Source: Latrodectus hesperus
Taxonomy: Eukaryota; Arthropoda; Arachnida; Araneae; Theridiidae
Reading direction: 5' to 3'
Length of the DNA stretch: 64,000 nt
NCBI GenBank assembly: GCA_037975125.1
Contig: CM075855.1
Span: 83,583,278-83,647,277, forward strand
The notes under the pieces are model-generated. The model had not been told where the DNA came from and searched no databases. It was given only the letters and a program-made list of their open reading frames with translations. The position numbers were made by a program, and so were the translations under genes. This document shows positions 22,633 through 36,885 of the stretch, piece by piece. Within the stretch, counting starts at the first letter, position 1, and every line of letters begins with the position of its first letter.

Positions 22633-25616
22633 GTAACAAAAACATGCTTAAACATGTAAGTTATCACTTTCAAATCACTATCACAGAGAGTAATATTACA
22701 AAAAGTAAACAATGCTGATAAATTTATAACTTGAATGATACGAAGTAGAAGGTTGCATGTTCTGATATCGAACATTACAATATTTCCAATAATTGATTGA
22801 ATTTACGTCCGTGGATGGCAAAACCAAATTTATAGTCTTCAATCTTTACATGCGTAGAATTCCCCATTACAATGTTCATATTTCTTCCTATTGTGCTGCC
22901 TAATGCTTATATACTTGATATGGGCAGTGTGATTATTTTTAGAGGTCAAGTAATCTTTTGAAGAAAAATTTGTTTCCTATTAATACCCAAGAACTCCCAT
23001 TTACATAAAAGCTAAACAACTATCAATTAAATTCTCACTTTCTTAGAAGGCTTCATATAGTGTAAACAATTTTGAAACTGCTACAGTTTGCATTAGAAAA
23101 GACATATAATTGGCCTTCAATAGTTATGAGATCCTTAAGCCTCTATACGCACAGTGAATAAACTTTTATCTTTTTTCTGTATCATTTCCTTCCGGGATAG
23201 GAATCCTAGAGAAAAGGAAGTAAGTTTTAACGGTATTAAATATTTTCTCATTACATTACATCTTCGTATAAGAAAGGCAAATATTAACAAACTGAAGCGT
23301 CTTTCATCCTTTCGCGAAATGTGCTTTTAATGTATACCTGTACATAATAATGTGACAGTAAATATTTGACTAAAGCTGGTGGGCTGTAAGACATACCTAT
23401 GTCACTAACTCATTTGGATCTGATCTCAAGAGCTAAAAAAGCTATTAATGCTTCTTGGATCATCACCTGTTCACCAGTGGTAAATGCACTGGGGGATGCG
23501 TTTTCACTCAAGTGTTGCAGACGATCATCACCAGGCTTATCAGTAGATATTTGAGATCTATCCTATTCTTATGGAAGAAACGTTTTTCCCAGACTGTTTA
23601 AAGTAACACCGCAGATATGGTACACAAAATTTTTTTCTGAACATTTTAACGGAATTGTATCCGATTATTTCCAATGCACTTTTTCCAGAGTCATCTTGAA
23701 GTACAATTCATAATGTGAACAAAACCTTATTTCGTAATTACAATACTTTGCATATATATAATGAGAATTTTTTCTCTGGTGAATGGAAACAAAATTATAA
23801 TTTTTTTTAATTAAGAGAGGATGATGACACTTATTACCATTTGAAAAAAAAAACAATGTCATCATTTAACAGTAGTCGTGATTATGAAGTAGATGTCAAT
23901 ATTTTGGTTATCCAATCGTTATCTGAAAATACACATCCAAAAATACTGTGCATTAAAAACAATTGAAGCGAAAAACATAAAATGATAAAATAAATTTCAA
24001 AATTCGGTCTTTAAGATGTAAGTCTATACATGTGCAAAGTATCGTGAAGTGCAAAAGTGCTTCGTGTGCAAAATATCGTGTCTCTTATTTCTGGAAACAA
24101 ACAAACAAACAAATAGAAATTTCCTTTTATTATTATAAAATAAGAATGCCATCATTAAGTCTCTTAGATTTCCTCTACAGATTTTAATTATTATTAAATT
24201 GTTGTTATAAGAAAATAAGTATTAGGCAAAAAAAATTTTTTTTCTTTCTCATTACTTGAAAAAATAGTACACAAAATAGAATTTTTTATTTAATTATTTA
24301 TGAATTTTTACTTTAAAAAATAGGTAATTTTCATAGAAAGAGAGGAATATGCTTTTTTTATTATTTTGAATTACAGTAAAATGAATTATATACTTCTAAA
24401 TATTATTTTGAAAACAAAACACAAATAATATATAAAATTGTTTAAACATACTACTTTTTTAAGTTTAAATAACATTCATGTTTAAAAATGTTTTTAGCCA
24501 ACCACTCTATTGATTATCATCATTTATCGTTGAAATTTGAATGCGCACTGGATAATAAATAACATCAAGAATAATATCATATGTATTAGAAATCTATAAT
24601 AAACAGAGTCATAATAAGATAAGTCATTTCCAAGATTCGTAGAATTCCAGTTCTGTTTACATTCATAGCCGTATAAGAAATATGAAAACTATCTATCATG
24701 TATATTCTATATACTCTATTTACATATGATACATAAGATTATAAAAATTCCATTTGGGACATGGGAAACATTCCGTTGACTTATGATGAATTTGTTTATG
24801 ATGAATTGGATAGATTTCAGAGTTTAAATTCCTCCTCGATTCACACAAATTTAGATATTCCAGTCGTTCAATCTTATGGTAATCAAAACTGGAAAAATGT
24901 ATTAGATTATACAAAACTGAGAGATTCACGGTATTTTCAATTATAAAAGTGGAAGTTCCGAAAAAGTTCTTTTGAACATCATTTCTCAACTTTGGATCAT
25001 TTCTCCATTGATACATTTGCATTCCTTCTAGGGTAAAAATTGAAAACTTTCCATAAATTTACCCCTTTTTTATTAGTGTGAATTATTTTACCTAATTAAA
25101 TGTACAATGAATTGTATGAATATAATAATATCCTCACAGTTTATTTAGATCTTCATTTCATTACTTAATTTAAACTCCACATCGTTCCATAAATGATATA
25201 TTACATGAACCACCTTCATTTTTTGTCTTTCACTAATAAAATGTGATATCATCAGCGTATTTAAATATTATTCATTGAAATGAAATATTTAAATGAAAAA
25301 ATTATTCACATATATGAAAAGAAAAAAATAAAATTTCCCAAACAATATCTGAAGATAAAGAAAGTGAGGCAAAATATCTGAATCATTATGGTAAGTTGCT
25401 TCTATAGACTTAGAGAGTCAAGTCAATACTTCTATACATAGTAACTTCAGAGATATTCTATACTACCGTTTACTTTTGAGTTAAGTTTATATTTTCTTAA
25501 TGTACTATAAATTTAAAAAAATAATCAAGGAACATAAAAAGATAAAGAAATCATAAGAGATAGAGTTAATTTCTACAATGCAACGGGCAGCTTAACATCA
25601 GAAGTTTGTTGTAAGG
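22633..25616. other. No supported gene
   Basis: Overlapping ORFs on both strands at 24720-25022 show no domain and no ATG/splice support. A moderately GC-rich patch at 23380-23600 is also unassigned. The rest is AT-rich. Confidence 0.4.
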
Positions 25617-25930
25617 CGCTTAAAAACATATTGTTGTTGCACCAGCATGCTTCCCTGTACTTAAACTTTACCAGTTAAACAGAGAAGCAGCCAGGTGGCG
25701 TTTCATGATTTTGAAGCAGGGGCCAAGTAGAAGACCCACAATACTTTGTCCGTTACTTCAGGAGGTATCATTTCCTTTGGAGGACGTTGCAACGACCACG
25801 CACAATTTTGAATGGTCACCTTTAGTGAACACGACGGATCTTCGGTTAAGCCGGGATTCGAACTGACTACCTTCAGATAACGAGAACGACGCCCTATCCA
25901 ACCAGGCCATTGCGGCCTCTTAAAAAAATG
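25617..25930 (-). mobile_element. SINE, same family as 22.3 kb (copy 2, near complete)
   Basis: On the minus strand it begins GGCCGCAATGGCCTGGTTGG (A-box-like), then AGTTCGAATCCCGG (B box), the shared GTCGTGTTCACTAAAGGTG body and the CTTCTCTGTTTAACTGGTAA 3' section. It ends in GGTGCAACAACAATA. CTTAAAAA-type sequences at 25619 and 25920 could be its target duplication, but they are too simple to be sure. This is the best reference copy of the family in the window. Confidence 0.85.
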
Positions 25931-26089
25931 TTATCTATTGATTTGCTGGAGAAATTTTTTCATTGATAGAAATGGCTTTCACGCGTCTATGGATTAGGCA
26001 CAAGGAAGTATGCGGATGCAACAGTGGTTTCCACGTGTATAAGGAAAGAAAAATTCAACTCCTTGGCAGCAAGGTTGAAAGATCAACAT

Positions 26090-26400
26090 TAAAAAAAAAT
26101 TTGCCTTGTCTTTTTCATTTTGCAATTTCTTCTATTCTATTTTCAACGTGTTCACTTTTTAGAAGCAATATCGTTAAAGATTTGAAAACTAATTATTTAG
26201 AACAACAGGTAATTTTTATGATTTTGAAAATTTTTATGAAGAGGGAAAAATTATTACTAAAAACTACTTCTTTATTGCTAACAAAAATCATAAATGGAAT
26301 TTTTCTCATCACTGACGACACTCAGACATTCGACGGTGAACTTCGCCTTGTTTGCTGCCTCTCGAAAAATGCAATATGAATGCAGACAGCAAATTCAATG
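26090..26400 (+). repeat. Dispersed repeat, copy 2 (partner at 6.24-6.55 kb)
   Basis: Aligns with the reverse complement of 6235-6545 throughout. A 138-codon ORF (25963-26379) runs through it but is not kept in the partner copy, so that ORF is not evidence of a gene. The segment just upstream (near 25990-26015, AGGCACAAGGAAGTATGCGG) resembles the 3' tail of the 22.3-kb SINE family. Confidence 0.75.
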
Positions 26401-26409
26401 AAAAGTCTA

Positions 26410-27925
26410 ATTTACGACCTTACCTTAATACGATATGATGTAGATGAAGGGTTATCTGATGTCATGGATACTTTAAACCAATGAGGATTGTAATAAAGTG
26501 TCCTAATTATGATCTCAACTAGAGCGAAAGAAGCAATTATTTTATGGTTAATAATCTTACTCAAAAAAATAATAAATAAATCTTGCAAAAACAGATTTAT
26601 AAATGAACTGGAATATGAATCATTGGGCAAGCAGAAAAATATACTTATCTTTTCGAACAACAATTTAGCTAGGCTTGCAAAAATTTAGCAAAATGTCTGA
26701 ATAATTAGCATTGTAGCCTTGAATTTATCAACCACGTCGATTTTTTTTCTTGGTCACCTGGATATATTTACTGGAATTTGGAATTCACGATAAACAATAA
26801 ATCCTAGACCAATCAACCTTAATATGCAAAAATAGACCACAGTGGAGTAAAAACAACCAACAGTTTACATTAATATTCAAATTATATCAACAGAATTCAT
26901 GAAATATTATCGAATTTTTTAAATAAATCGTTTCAAAATTCCGCAGTTAATCAGCAAACTATGAAGTATGCACATCTGCTCATTAGAGAGAGAAGCATTT
27001 CTTCAGACAAAAATAAAGTTATAGAAAATGTACTTATCAGATTCAATAGAAAAAACATATTCAGTAAAAAAAGGTGAGAAATAAAATGAATATCTACATA
27101 CAAATAATATAATAATAAAATTTTATTCGAAACAAAAAAATCTTTCAAAATAAATTTAAGTAAAAAAATTAAGTAGACAAGATGGAAATGAAAATTTTAA
27201 AACTTTACATAACTCATAATTTTTCACGTCAGTTTTGTATGAATCAAAATTGAATTAGTCAAGCATATAATTTAAAAAATACCTTTATATTTTTATTAAA
27301 AATAAATTATTCGATATTGAGAAAGAACATTATAATCTTTTCCAAACTCCATGCACCTCTTTAATAACAACTAGTTCCAGAAATTCTTCATTCTTGAGGT
27401 AATAATGAAAAGGTAATACTTGATAAATTCAACAACGATTGTCATGAAGCTAACTTTTCTCAGTAGAACATTATACAATATCTTATTTTTTCATTCAGCT
27501 TTGATGTAATTAAAACAATATTTATATATAATTCTCATTAAAAATCAAGTTTATAACAGTTAAAATAGTAACATGAGGTACATATTCCTGTATGACAAGA
27601 CCTTGAGTAATCTTATTTTTACGAAAATTATTGGATATGTTTGTTTCTCACTTATTTATCAAAACAAATGTATCCAGCTTTCAGAACATTTTGAAGAAAA
27701 TGAAGAAAAGAGAAAATATAGGGTGTCCCTTGGCGAAAAAATTGGCAATTTTTTTCCCACCAAGCTTGTTTTCTTGCATGTTTGAAGATACAAGATAGCG
27801 CTGAAGAAACGATAGACGAACCAGAAATAAATCAACATCGCCAACAATATGTGGCCAAATTGGCGAGAATGTGAGGGGCACTTTTAAGTATATGCCACCT
27901 GAAATTTAATATTAACTTCGACTTC
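26410..27925. other. No supported gene
   Basis: AT-rich, with short ORFs only. A patch at 27718-27880 starting GGGTGTCCCTTGGCG has the look of a transposon end, but no partner repeat was found. Confidence 0.4.
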
Positions 27926-27931
27926 GCAGTT

Positions 27932-28529
27932 TTAATGTACTTTTTTGCATCTCTTTGATCGAAAATCATACCGCTCACCAGCACAGCAACGTTTGCCTTC
28001 TTCAGGTACGCATCCTTGCTCATTTATAATAAACAAACTCGAAAATGCGTAGGACCTCCCTCTTGAATCCTCTCTTTGTATGCTGTAGAAATGTATGCAA
28101 TTAAATAAATTATTTCCTCTGCAGTGCGCCAAGATTTCATCCTCACTTTTGCCTTCTGAAAGCATCTGTTTCACAACAGGTGGCTGGCAGCTTAATAAAT
28201 CTATTCTTTCGTAGTTGCACTGAGCACAATGAACATTCCTGTAAACGTTCTCTCTAGTATACACAGGATCCAGAAAGCCTGCGCATAGTTCCCGAACTCT
28301 TTCATTCCCCCATGTTGAAGAACATCTTGAAATCTCCATCTTTGGCTCACACTTTCGAAGTTCCAGGGAATCGGTGAAACTGGTATCTTCATTGCGGGCG
28401 TAATGTTTACAGATGCATGACGGTCGAATGCCATTTATAGGTGTTTCAAGAACACTCTCTATGTACCTCCCTCTGCTTATGAATCGACGTGCAGATTGGT
28501 CTTCCAAATGATCATGCTCTTCACAGCAC
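27932..28529 (-). CDS. Large exon of a secreted cysteine-rich (SMB-associated) protein
   Basis: A 3' splice site (TTTATTTTTCTGTCGCAG) ends at 28530. The frame then runs open for 198 codons to TAA at 27932. It starts CCEEHD, which fits the end of a somatomedin-B domain (…DCC.D). About a dozen further cysteines follow. A block reads CSSTWGNERVRELC, then PVYTRENVYRNVHCAQCN, and the end is RCCAGERYDFRSKRCKKV. The CSxxW...C...PV...Y.N.HCA.CN block is also present in the exon at 30645-30876, so the two are paralogous. There is no membrane segment, so the product is probably extracellular. A weak donor (AAA|GTACAT) near the end leaves open a continuation to further exons. The phase of its 5' end fits the 30.6-kb exon. 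Confidence 0.75.
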
Positions 28530-28599
28530 CTGCGACAGAAAAATAAAATAACTTTTAAATCATGCATATGGCAATGATATATATTGATGATTTTACTGA

Positions 28600-29808
28600 A
28601 ATATGAAAATGATTTAGTAACAACTTGTTCTACATAATTATTTTTGATATGAATATGATAAATAAATAATTGAAATCACCATTCATATATGTATACCACT
28701 GACCGTGGTTATCTCTTTAAACATCTATTTTGTATAAAAATACAAGCGTCCTCTTTGTTTAACTGAGAAACATATAAGAGGAAGTGAATGTGAATTATTG
28801 CCTTGCTCTGAATTCGGGATATTTGTGGGACAGGTATTGCAGAGCTCGGCAAAAGATGAACGACTTGTGGTTTAAGTTTTGTGTGTGTGTGTGTTATCTG
28901 TCTTCATGTAACCTTTGTTCTAGCTTTAATGTTTATTATTCTGACTACAGTTGTCTTCTAATCTGCCATTAGAAATTTAATATATATAAAAATATATATA
29001 AATTTCTAGAAAATAGATTCAGTTGACAACAACCACTTCTTTACCAACTCTATAGCTTATAAATACTTTTTGGAGAGTGAAATTTGACATTTCAACAAAA
29101 CAGTATGCCATGTCATGTGTTAAAATTAATTAAAAATTCCCTTCAGAAAGGAAGGATTAAGATCTTAAAGTCACCAGTCCATAGTCCAGTCTTGAATTCC
29201 GTTAAGAACCTTGGAATGTCATTTGGCTCATCCATTATATGCAGATAATTTTCAATTTTATTTTGTGTACCATATAAAATTATATATTCTGGATATAAAT
29301 GGAATAAAATTTTCAAAACTTCACTCGCAAACCTGATTAGTTGAATAAAAGATATGTATATAAATTTATTTGAAAAAAATGATAGATAACTTTTTAATTT
29401 TATAAAAAATATTTATATTTTAAGTAGTGGTGTTATAATTTTGCTACAGGTATTTGAATGGGAAATTTTTTTTAAATTATTGATAAAATATTCTAGTACA
29501 TTTAAATTTCTATCAAAAATGATATATATTTATGCTTTATTATTTATATCAACTTAAGTTCTTAAAAAATTACATTATTTATACATTTTTTTTCAAAAAG
29601 TTACAAAAATCATGGTAATTTTATAACTTAGTAACGCAGTATAATGAGTGGGGGTAAATCGCATAACAATAACTATATTTAATAAGTTAGATTAGTTCGT
29701 AAATATATAAGAACTAATTATTTTAGATAATATTAAATGTGAAAATCTATACACTTTTTCATTTATGAAAATTATTTTAAATAATGCATTAATTATTATA
29801 ATTATGTA

Positions 29809-29866
<58 letters not shown>

Positions 29867-30644
29867 CACAATGCAAGCTATTTATTCTCTGATAAGCATG
29901 AATGATAAGCACAAGAATTTTTATAATTGTGAAATTGGAAATAAAAATTTTGATATATACAGTATTTTAGTTATTCACTTATAATTTGAAATAATGGCCA
30001 ATAAATATGACTAAATTCTTGACAAATAATATATATCTATGTGATAGGGACTGATAAAAACTCTTTTCAACTTTGTATATTATATATAAAAAATATTTAA
30101 CCACACCATATAATTAGCCTCAATATTCTAGTGTAATTAAACCAGGGTAATTACACTTTTGTAAATTTCGATTGTTGTAAATTTAAACTCCCAGGATAGC
30201 TTGAAAATTTTAAGTAATACTAAAGTTTACATACGATAAGGCGTCATGAAAAGAAGAGCAGAGCTGTTTTATGCATGAAAGACGCAGTTAGTAGCTTAAC
30301 AGCTTCCATTTGAACATTACCAATGAATTCAACTAACAATGGATTTAAATTTTGAGATAATAATTTCAGTACATTAAATTAAATATTTTCGGCAATGTTT
30401 TCAAAAATATGTATACATTAATATGTAAAATATGATCTTTACGAATAACTTTAACAAATGCTTTTATAAAAGTAATTCCATTCGACATTTGAATCTAATA
30501 TTTCTCAGTTAATCTCATTTACAACACTTTAAATCTGTTGTCTGATGTCTAAATAAGATATAAATTATTTCAAAAGGAAGAAATATTTGCATATCACATT
30601 CTGTCAAAAATATGAACGCTCTTCTGAAAATCAAACTATGTTAC
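28600..30644. other. Presumed intron or intergenic AT-rich DNA
   Basis: No further SMB-type exon could be found between 28.53 and 30.64 kb on the minus strand. Contains a (GT)n run near 28885 and a (TA)n tract at 29813-29864. Confidence 0.5.
29813..29864. repeat. (TA)n microsatellite
   Basis: About 26 TA units, uninterrupted. Confidence 0.97.
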
Positions 30645-30876
30645 CGTAAATCTACATTCCAAATCATTAAGTCTTCAGCATCTTCGTTGCAAATGGCGCA
30701 GTGCATGTTGGCATATGTTGTTCCCGATTTTCTGCTCGTCACTGGAGGCAAATGTCCAATACCTTCGGAACAAAATTCAGAAGATTCTGTCCAATACCTA
30801 GAACATTTTGCAACAGTCTTGTAGGCCCCTTTATTGGACAAAGTGATACAGAGTATGCGCCTTATAGGTGTGAGAT
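30645..30876 (-). CDS. Second coding exon of SMB-domain secreted protein
   Basis: Bounded by an acceptor (TTGTTCTTTTCAG at 30877) and a donor (TTACG|GTAACA at 30644). The frame joins exon 1 in phase 1, giving DLTPIRRILCITLSNKGAY. It continues with CSRYWTESSEFC and then PVTSRKSGTTYANMHCAICN. The pattern C-S-x-x-W...C...PV...Y-x-N-x-H-C-A-x-C-N is the same as in the 28-kb exon. The donor leaves phase 2, the phase expected by the acceptor at 28530, so splicing to that exon gives an open 361-codon product. Alternatively this gene has other downstream exons and the 28-kb exon belongs to a neighbouring paralogue. Confidence 0.75.
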
Positions 30877-30976
30877 CTGAAAAGAACAATTAAATAATAT
30901 ATGGATAACATTAACTTCGGAAAGCAATCAGTGCAAAAGTAGAAAAGTTCAATATATTTTGTCATTTTATCGTTAC

Positions 30977-31265
30977 CTTCTGTTCGAAACGAGGAATCAT
31001 AGCAGCAATCTTTATAAACTTTGCAACTTGAATGGCAGGAGCATAATGAAGAAAAATTGCTTAGTCTGACCACAAGATTTTGAGATCCTGTTCTATTATC
31101 TGATAATTCGACGTTCCGGCATTTTTCATAGCACCCTCCAGTTACTGTAGATTCAATTAAATAAATGTTGATTGCCAAGAATATTGATAACAAACAATAT
31201 GATTTCAGCTGGAAAATTATTTCTTTCTTCATTTTCCAATCACCCGATAGAAAGCTTAAGTTGTA
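30977..31265 (-). CDS. First coding exon: signal peptide plus somatomedin-B-type domain
   Basis: An acceptor (TTTTTTTATCTTCTAG at 31266) precedes 33 bases of 5' leader and an ATG at 31232, implying an upstream non-coding exon. Residues 1-28 are a signal peptide (basic start, then CLLSIFLAINIYLI). Residues 34-77 contain eight cysteines ending in CSCHSSCKVYKDCC. This is the diagnostic C-x-C-x3-C-x5-C-C end of somatomedin-B domains, with His in place of the usual Asp. A donor GAAG|GTAACG closes the exon at 30977 in phase 1. SMB domains are extracellular, disulfide-rich protein-binding modules. In arthropods they occur in secreted proteins and at the N-termini of some receptors. No receptor membrane part is seen here. 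Confidence 0.8.
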
Positions 31266-31269
31266 CTAG

Positions 31270-32188
31270 AAGATAAAAAAAAATTAAAGAATTTTAATAT
31301 CTATGTATATTATATCATATAAGATATATTTAATGTCAGACTTTAGGAATTCATATAATTTTATTTGCTAAATTATTTACCATTTGAAAAGAAAAGCTAG
31401 GTTTGTTATTCATTAATCATTTTATGGTCATTTTTTTACTAATGAGAATAAATTTAACTATTCTCAGTGCTTTAAAGTTTATTCCGAATTGCAATATGAA
31501 ATACATGCTCTTCGAACCAGCTTTCATAATCTTTACTGGGTGCTTAGAGAAATCTTACTTATTCTAAAAAATAGAGTTTACCAAATATTCTGAAACACCA
31601 CAAGCACTGTGCCCTCATTTACAATCGAATCCACGAATTAATAGTTAAGACACTAGAAGTTCTTATGCCATATTGCTCTTCCATCAACATAGCAATCTTA
31701 AATTAATTAATTTACCGTAAGTCTTCACATATGTTACGAGAGTTTTTTTTTGAACAAATTACTGTTACTCAACGAAATCACAGTTTACAAATCAATTTTA
31801 TTTCATTTCTTGTGAAAAAAAATAATATAAAAATACTTTCATTGATAACTTTTAAAAATGAGAAAGTGTAAAAAATTAAAAAAAAAATACATTGAATCTT
31901 TTTTTTCGAGGTATATTACGTTCTTCTCGAAGTGCAAGATAGTTAAGTATATATATAATTTTTATACATATATATTATCATATACATTATTTTCAACTTA
32001 AGCAGTATATATTATTAAGCTTGAAAATATATTTAAGTTGCTAATATTAATTATATGTAAAAATAAATGATGGGAAATAAATAAATTTAAAAAAATTTAA
32101 GTAGAAAATTATAAAAATAATATATGATAACTAAAACTGTGAATTAAATAATGTAAAGAAATGAAACTGAAAAAGCAACGCAGATCAA
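31270..32188. other. AT-rich upstream region of the SMB gene
   Basis: The non-coding first exon and promoter of the SMB gene should lie here or beyond, but I cannot identify them. No other feature was recognised. Confidence 0.4.
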
Positions 32189-32189
32189 A

Positions 32190-32661
32190 ACTTACCAGCA
32201 GGAAAACAAAACTGAGAATTTACAAAACACTCATACTACCCATACTGCTATATGCAAGCGAAATCTGGACATTAAATGTCGATATACAGTGAACCCTGGA
32301 AACCTTTGAAAGGAAGGTATTAAGAACTATCTATGGGCCTGTAAAGGAACAAGGTTGCTGATGAACGAGAAATAATTTTGGATTGTATAGGCTATATAAT
32401 AACCAGCCTTAGATTACCCAGGTTATCAGAAGCAACAAGCTAAGATGGCTTGGTCATGTCTGGAGAAGCCGGGAAAACAACCACACAAGAATATCAACGT
32501 TTAAAAACCCCGAAGGATCCCGTTCCCAAGGAAGACCACCAACAAGATAGCTCATTGACACTGAAAATGACCTCAAGATACTGAAAGTTAGGAACTGGCA
32601 AAGTGTCGCTCTGGATAGACTGGGCTGGAAAAAGCGTGCTGTAGAGGCAGCTAAGACCTGA
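32190..32661 (+). pseudogene. LINE reverse transcriptase C-terminal fragment
   Basis: Frames on the plus strand give KTKLRIYKTLILPILLYASE and IWTL, then TFERKVLRTIYGPVKE, NKLRWLGHVWRSRE, SQGRPPTR, and NWQSVALDRLGWKKRAVEAA before a stop. This is the well-known C-terminal part of LINE polymerases found in many arthropod genomes. In-frame stops and at least one frameshift kill it. A short GAAGAAGAAAG-rich tail follows, as at a LINE 3' end. The 5' part of the element is missing. Confidence 0.9.
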
Positions 32662-32664
32662 ATA

Positions 32665-33942
32665 AGTTGTTACGCTATTAAAGAAGAAGAAAGAAATAAA
32701 AAAATTGAAGCATTGAAATAAAAAGACGTGTATTAATGATATTCACATGCACTGGTAAACATCAATATATACAACTTAAGTCAGTGAAAAATCGAATATT
32801 TTGATTAAGTTCTTTTGGACATACGTACATTTTGGACTTTCACTCTGGCCAAGGTTAATAGAGAGGTAAATGTTTTGCTGCAAATGAAGTTGCACTGTAT
32901 TTGTTATACACTCTGGGATGTTAATGTTTGTCAATCTTAAGCAGGTTGCAACGGTTGTTGCAACATTTTCTTCAACTTTATTTTACTATCTAATAATTTA
33001 ATTTCCATTGAAGGGATAGTGCAATAAATTATGAACTATACTTTTCATTTAAATGCATGAAAAGTGAGTAAGTGAAAAAAATATCTGTTTTAATATTTCT
33101 CAAGAAAAGTATTAAAATTTGCTTCTGAAACTATTTCTTCTAATATTAAATACAGTATACTTTAAAATCACAAATGATTAAAACGTTTTCATGTTTTAAA
33201 AATAATTGAAAAGAAATAAATTTCATAAAATGAAAACCGGAAGAGGCAACATTGCCATTTATTATGTTACTAATGGTAAATTGATTAGAATAACATTTGA
33301 AATTCTCACCCGAATAGGCCTCGGAGATTTTAAAGATTTACGAGTTAAATGCAGAAATATTGCGAATGTGATGTTCTATTTAAATTTATGTAAATAATAT
33401 TAATTGAAGCACAATGCTACTAAGAGAGGTATTGTTATGAAACTAATGGTCAGTTCTGAGTTAAGCTTAAAACATCAAGTTAGTCTCGATCATCGACTTA
33501 GTCTCACTAGGATGACAAATCTAAGTTCATAATAGTGTATCAAAATCATTTAATTGATAAGAATGATAAAAAAAATATTAAATATGATGTTATTTTCAAA
33601 AATTCAAGCTTTATCTCTGCATTTTATTTAATAAAATTTAGATGTTTGATACCCTGCTTATTAGAAGTAAGGTGTTCGGTTAAGTTACAAAAAATTTTTT
33701 TTTGGAGCTTTATGCCAGTAGACTGATAGCTCACATTGAGTAAGATCGAGTTTTAAATTGAAACTTAACAAACGATGATGAAATGATCATTTAGAAATAT
33801 GATTGAAAATCAGTGCGATAGATACGAAATGAGGAAGAGGAACAAAGCGTTTTTTAGGTAAATAAAAAGGAAATAAGGGCGTCTGAAAATTAAAAAGAAA
33901 AAAAATTGAGCCTATTAATTTTTTTCAAAAAATAAATTGTTG
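32665..33942. other. No supported gene
   Basis: AT-rich DNA without recognisable exons or element ends. Confidence 0.4.
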
Positions 33943-34358
33943 CTTAAATTTTGTTGTTGTTGTTGTTACTAATGACACTTGGACAAGCCAAGCTCGCTAT
34001 GCCTTGATTATGCGAATTTAAGTCAATTGGGAACGCCTTTCGTTTAATCAGAGCACAATAAAAGTGAAAGTACGACTTTTGCTCTTCAAATCCTTCGATA
34101 GATGGCATCACCAGAGAATCTACTCCTCAATTTTGGCATTGATCTGAAATATATCCCCAGACCATTGCACCCATGGTAACTGCTCAACGACCGACGGCAG
34201 GACTTTCGATTCCACAGATTTAACGAGCACGTATAACGCATGTACTCGGTGGGCCTTTGGCGGCATAGGGAATCGAACCTCACCCCTCCGGATGGAAGGT
34301 CGATATTCTAACCACTAGGCTACCACGGCCTATTTATTTTCATCACGACTTAAATTTT
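33943..34358 (-). mobile_element. SINE with (GTT)n tail, 10-bp target duplication
   Basis: CTTAAATTTT at 33943-33952 and 34349-34358 probably is the target duplication. On the minus strand the head GGTAGCCTAGTGGTTAGAAT (A box) and GAGGTTCGATTCCC (B box) look tRNA-derived. The 3' part, GTGCTCTGATTAAACGAAAG through GCTTGGCTTGTCCAAGTGTC and ATTAGTAACAACAACAACA, is the same as in the SINE at 61.2 kb. The middle of the two copies differs, so it is a different subfamily or a hybrid. Confidence 0.87.
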
Positions 34359-34380
34359 ATCACGAGGATTCGTTGGCAAA

Positions 34381-34620
34381 TCAAAGATCTAAGCGAAGGA
34401 CGCCACGTGATTTTTTCTCGCCAATAACAAGTTTTTCGCTTAAAGAATTTTTTGCTTGATTGTACTGAGGACATGAAAGCATTACGTAATCCATGGTTTC
34501 TCTTTCTTCACAAGAGCATTTATCGGTAAAACAAATTTCAAAACTAAGTAATTTAGCAATAGTCGGAAAAGATCTGAGTGGTAAAGTATGAGTTAGCAAT
34601 AGCGAATATATTTTTTAATC
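34381..34620 (-). pseudogene. LINE C-terminal zinc-knuckle fragment
   Basis: The minus-strand frame reads LTHTLPLRSFPTIAKLLSFE, then CFTDKCSCEERETMDYVMLS and CPQYNQAK. The CxC...(D/H)YVMLSCPQY arrangement is the C-terminal cysteine motif of Jockey/I-like LINE polymerases. The frame ends GVLRLDL at a stop near 34381. The (GTT)n SINE lies directly next to its 3' end. Only about 80 codons remain. Confidence 0.7.
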
Positions 34621-34859
34621 CGTCATTGTGCCAGTCCTTATGATGTGTTCAAAGTAGAAATGTTTACGGTTTTATTTTCTAAACTTAAAATTTATTTTAA
34701 TGCTTAATCCAAATACAATTGCTATCATTATAAAGAAGGCATGTTTCGTCGAGCAGATTTTTTCCTTACATAGGAATCTGAAGCTACATGTCCAAAATAA
34801 TCTCAAGTTACTTTTTAATCTACCATACAGGCATCAAAAAGTAATCTTTGGAATAAAAA

Positions 34860-36784
<1,925 letters not shown>

Positions 36785-36885
36785 TTGCTGTTGTTATTAC
36801 TTAAGGCACTTAGACTAGCTGAACTCGCTAAACAACGGAGATGCGAAGTTAAAGTCTGAAGGGTGCGTCTTTCATCAGAATTATA
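36785..36885 (-). repeat. Truncated (GTT)n-tail SINE 3' fragment
   Basis: TTGCTGTTGTTATTACTTAA, then GGCACTTAGACTAGCTGAACTCGCTA, matches the reverse complement of the 3' end of the SINEs at 34.0 and 61.2 kb with many substitutions. The head is missing. Confidence 0.7.

Noticed and set aside
24720..25022. Overlapping ORFs of 100 codons (minus) and 61 codons (plus)
   Set aside because: No domain, no splice or start context, and one is the shadow of the other.
25963..26379. 138-codon plus-strand ORF
   Set aside because: It crosses a SINE-tail remnant and a dispersed repeat. The partner repeat at 6.2-6.5 kb does not keep the frame.
28784..28972. Plus-strand ORF with several cysteines
   Set aside because: It runs through a (GT)n repeat (VCVCY) and has no splice or homology support.
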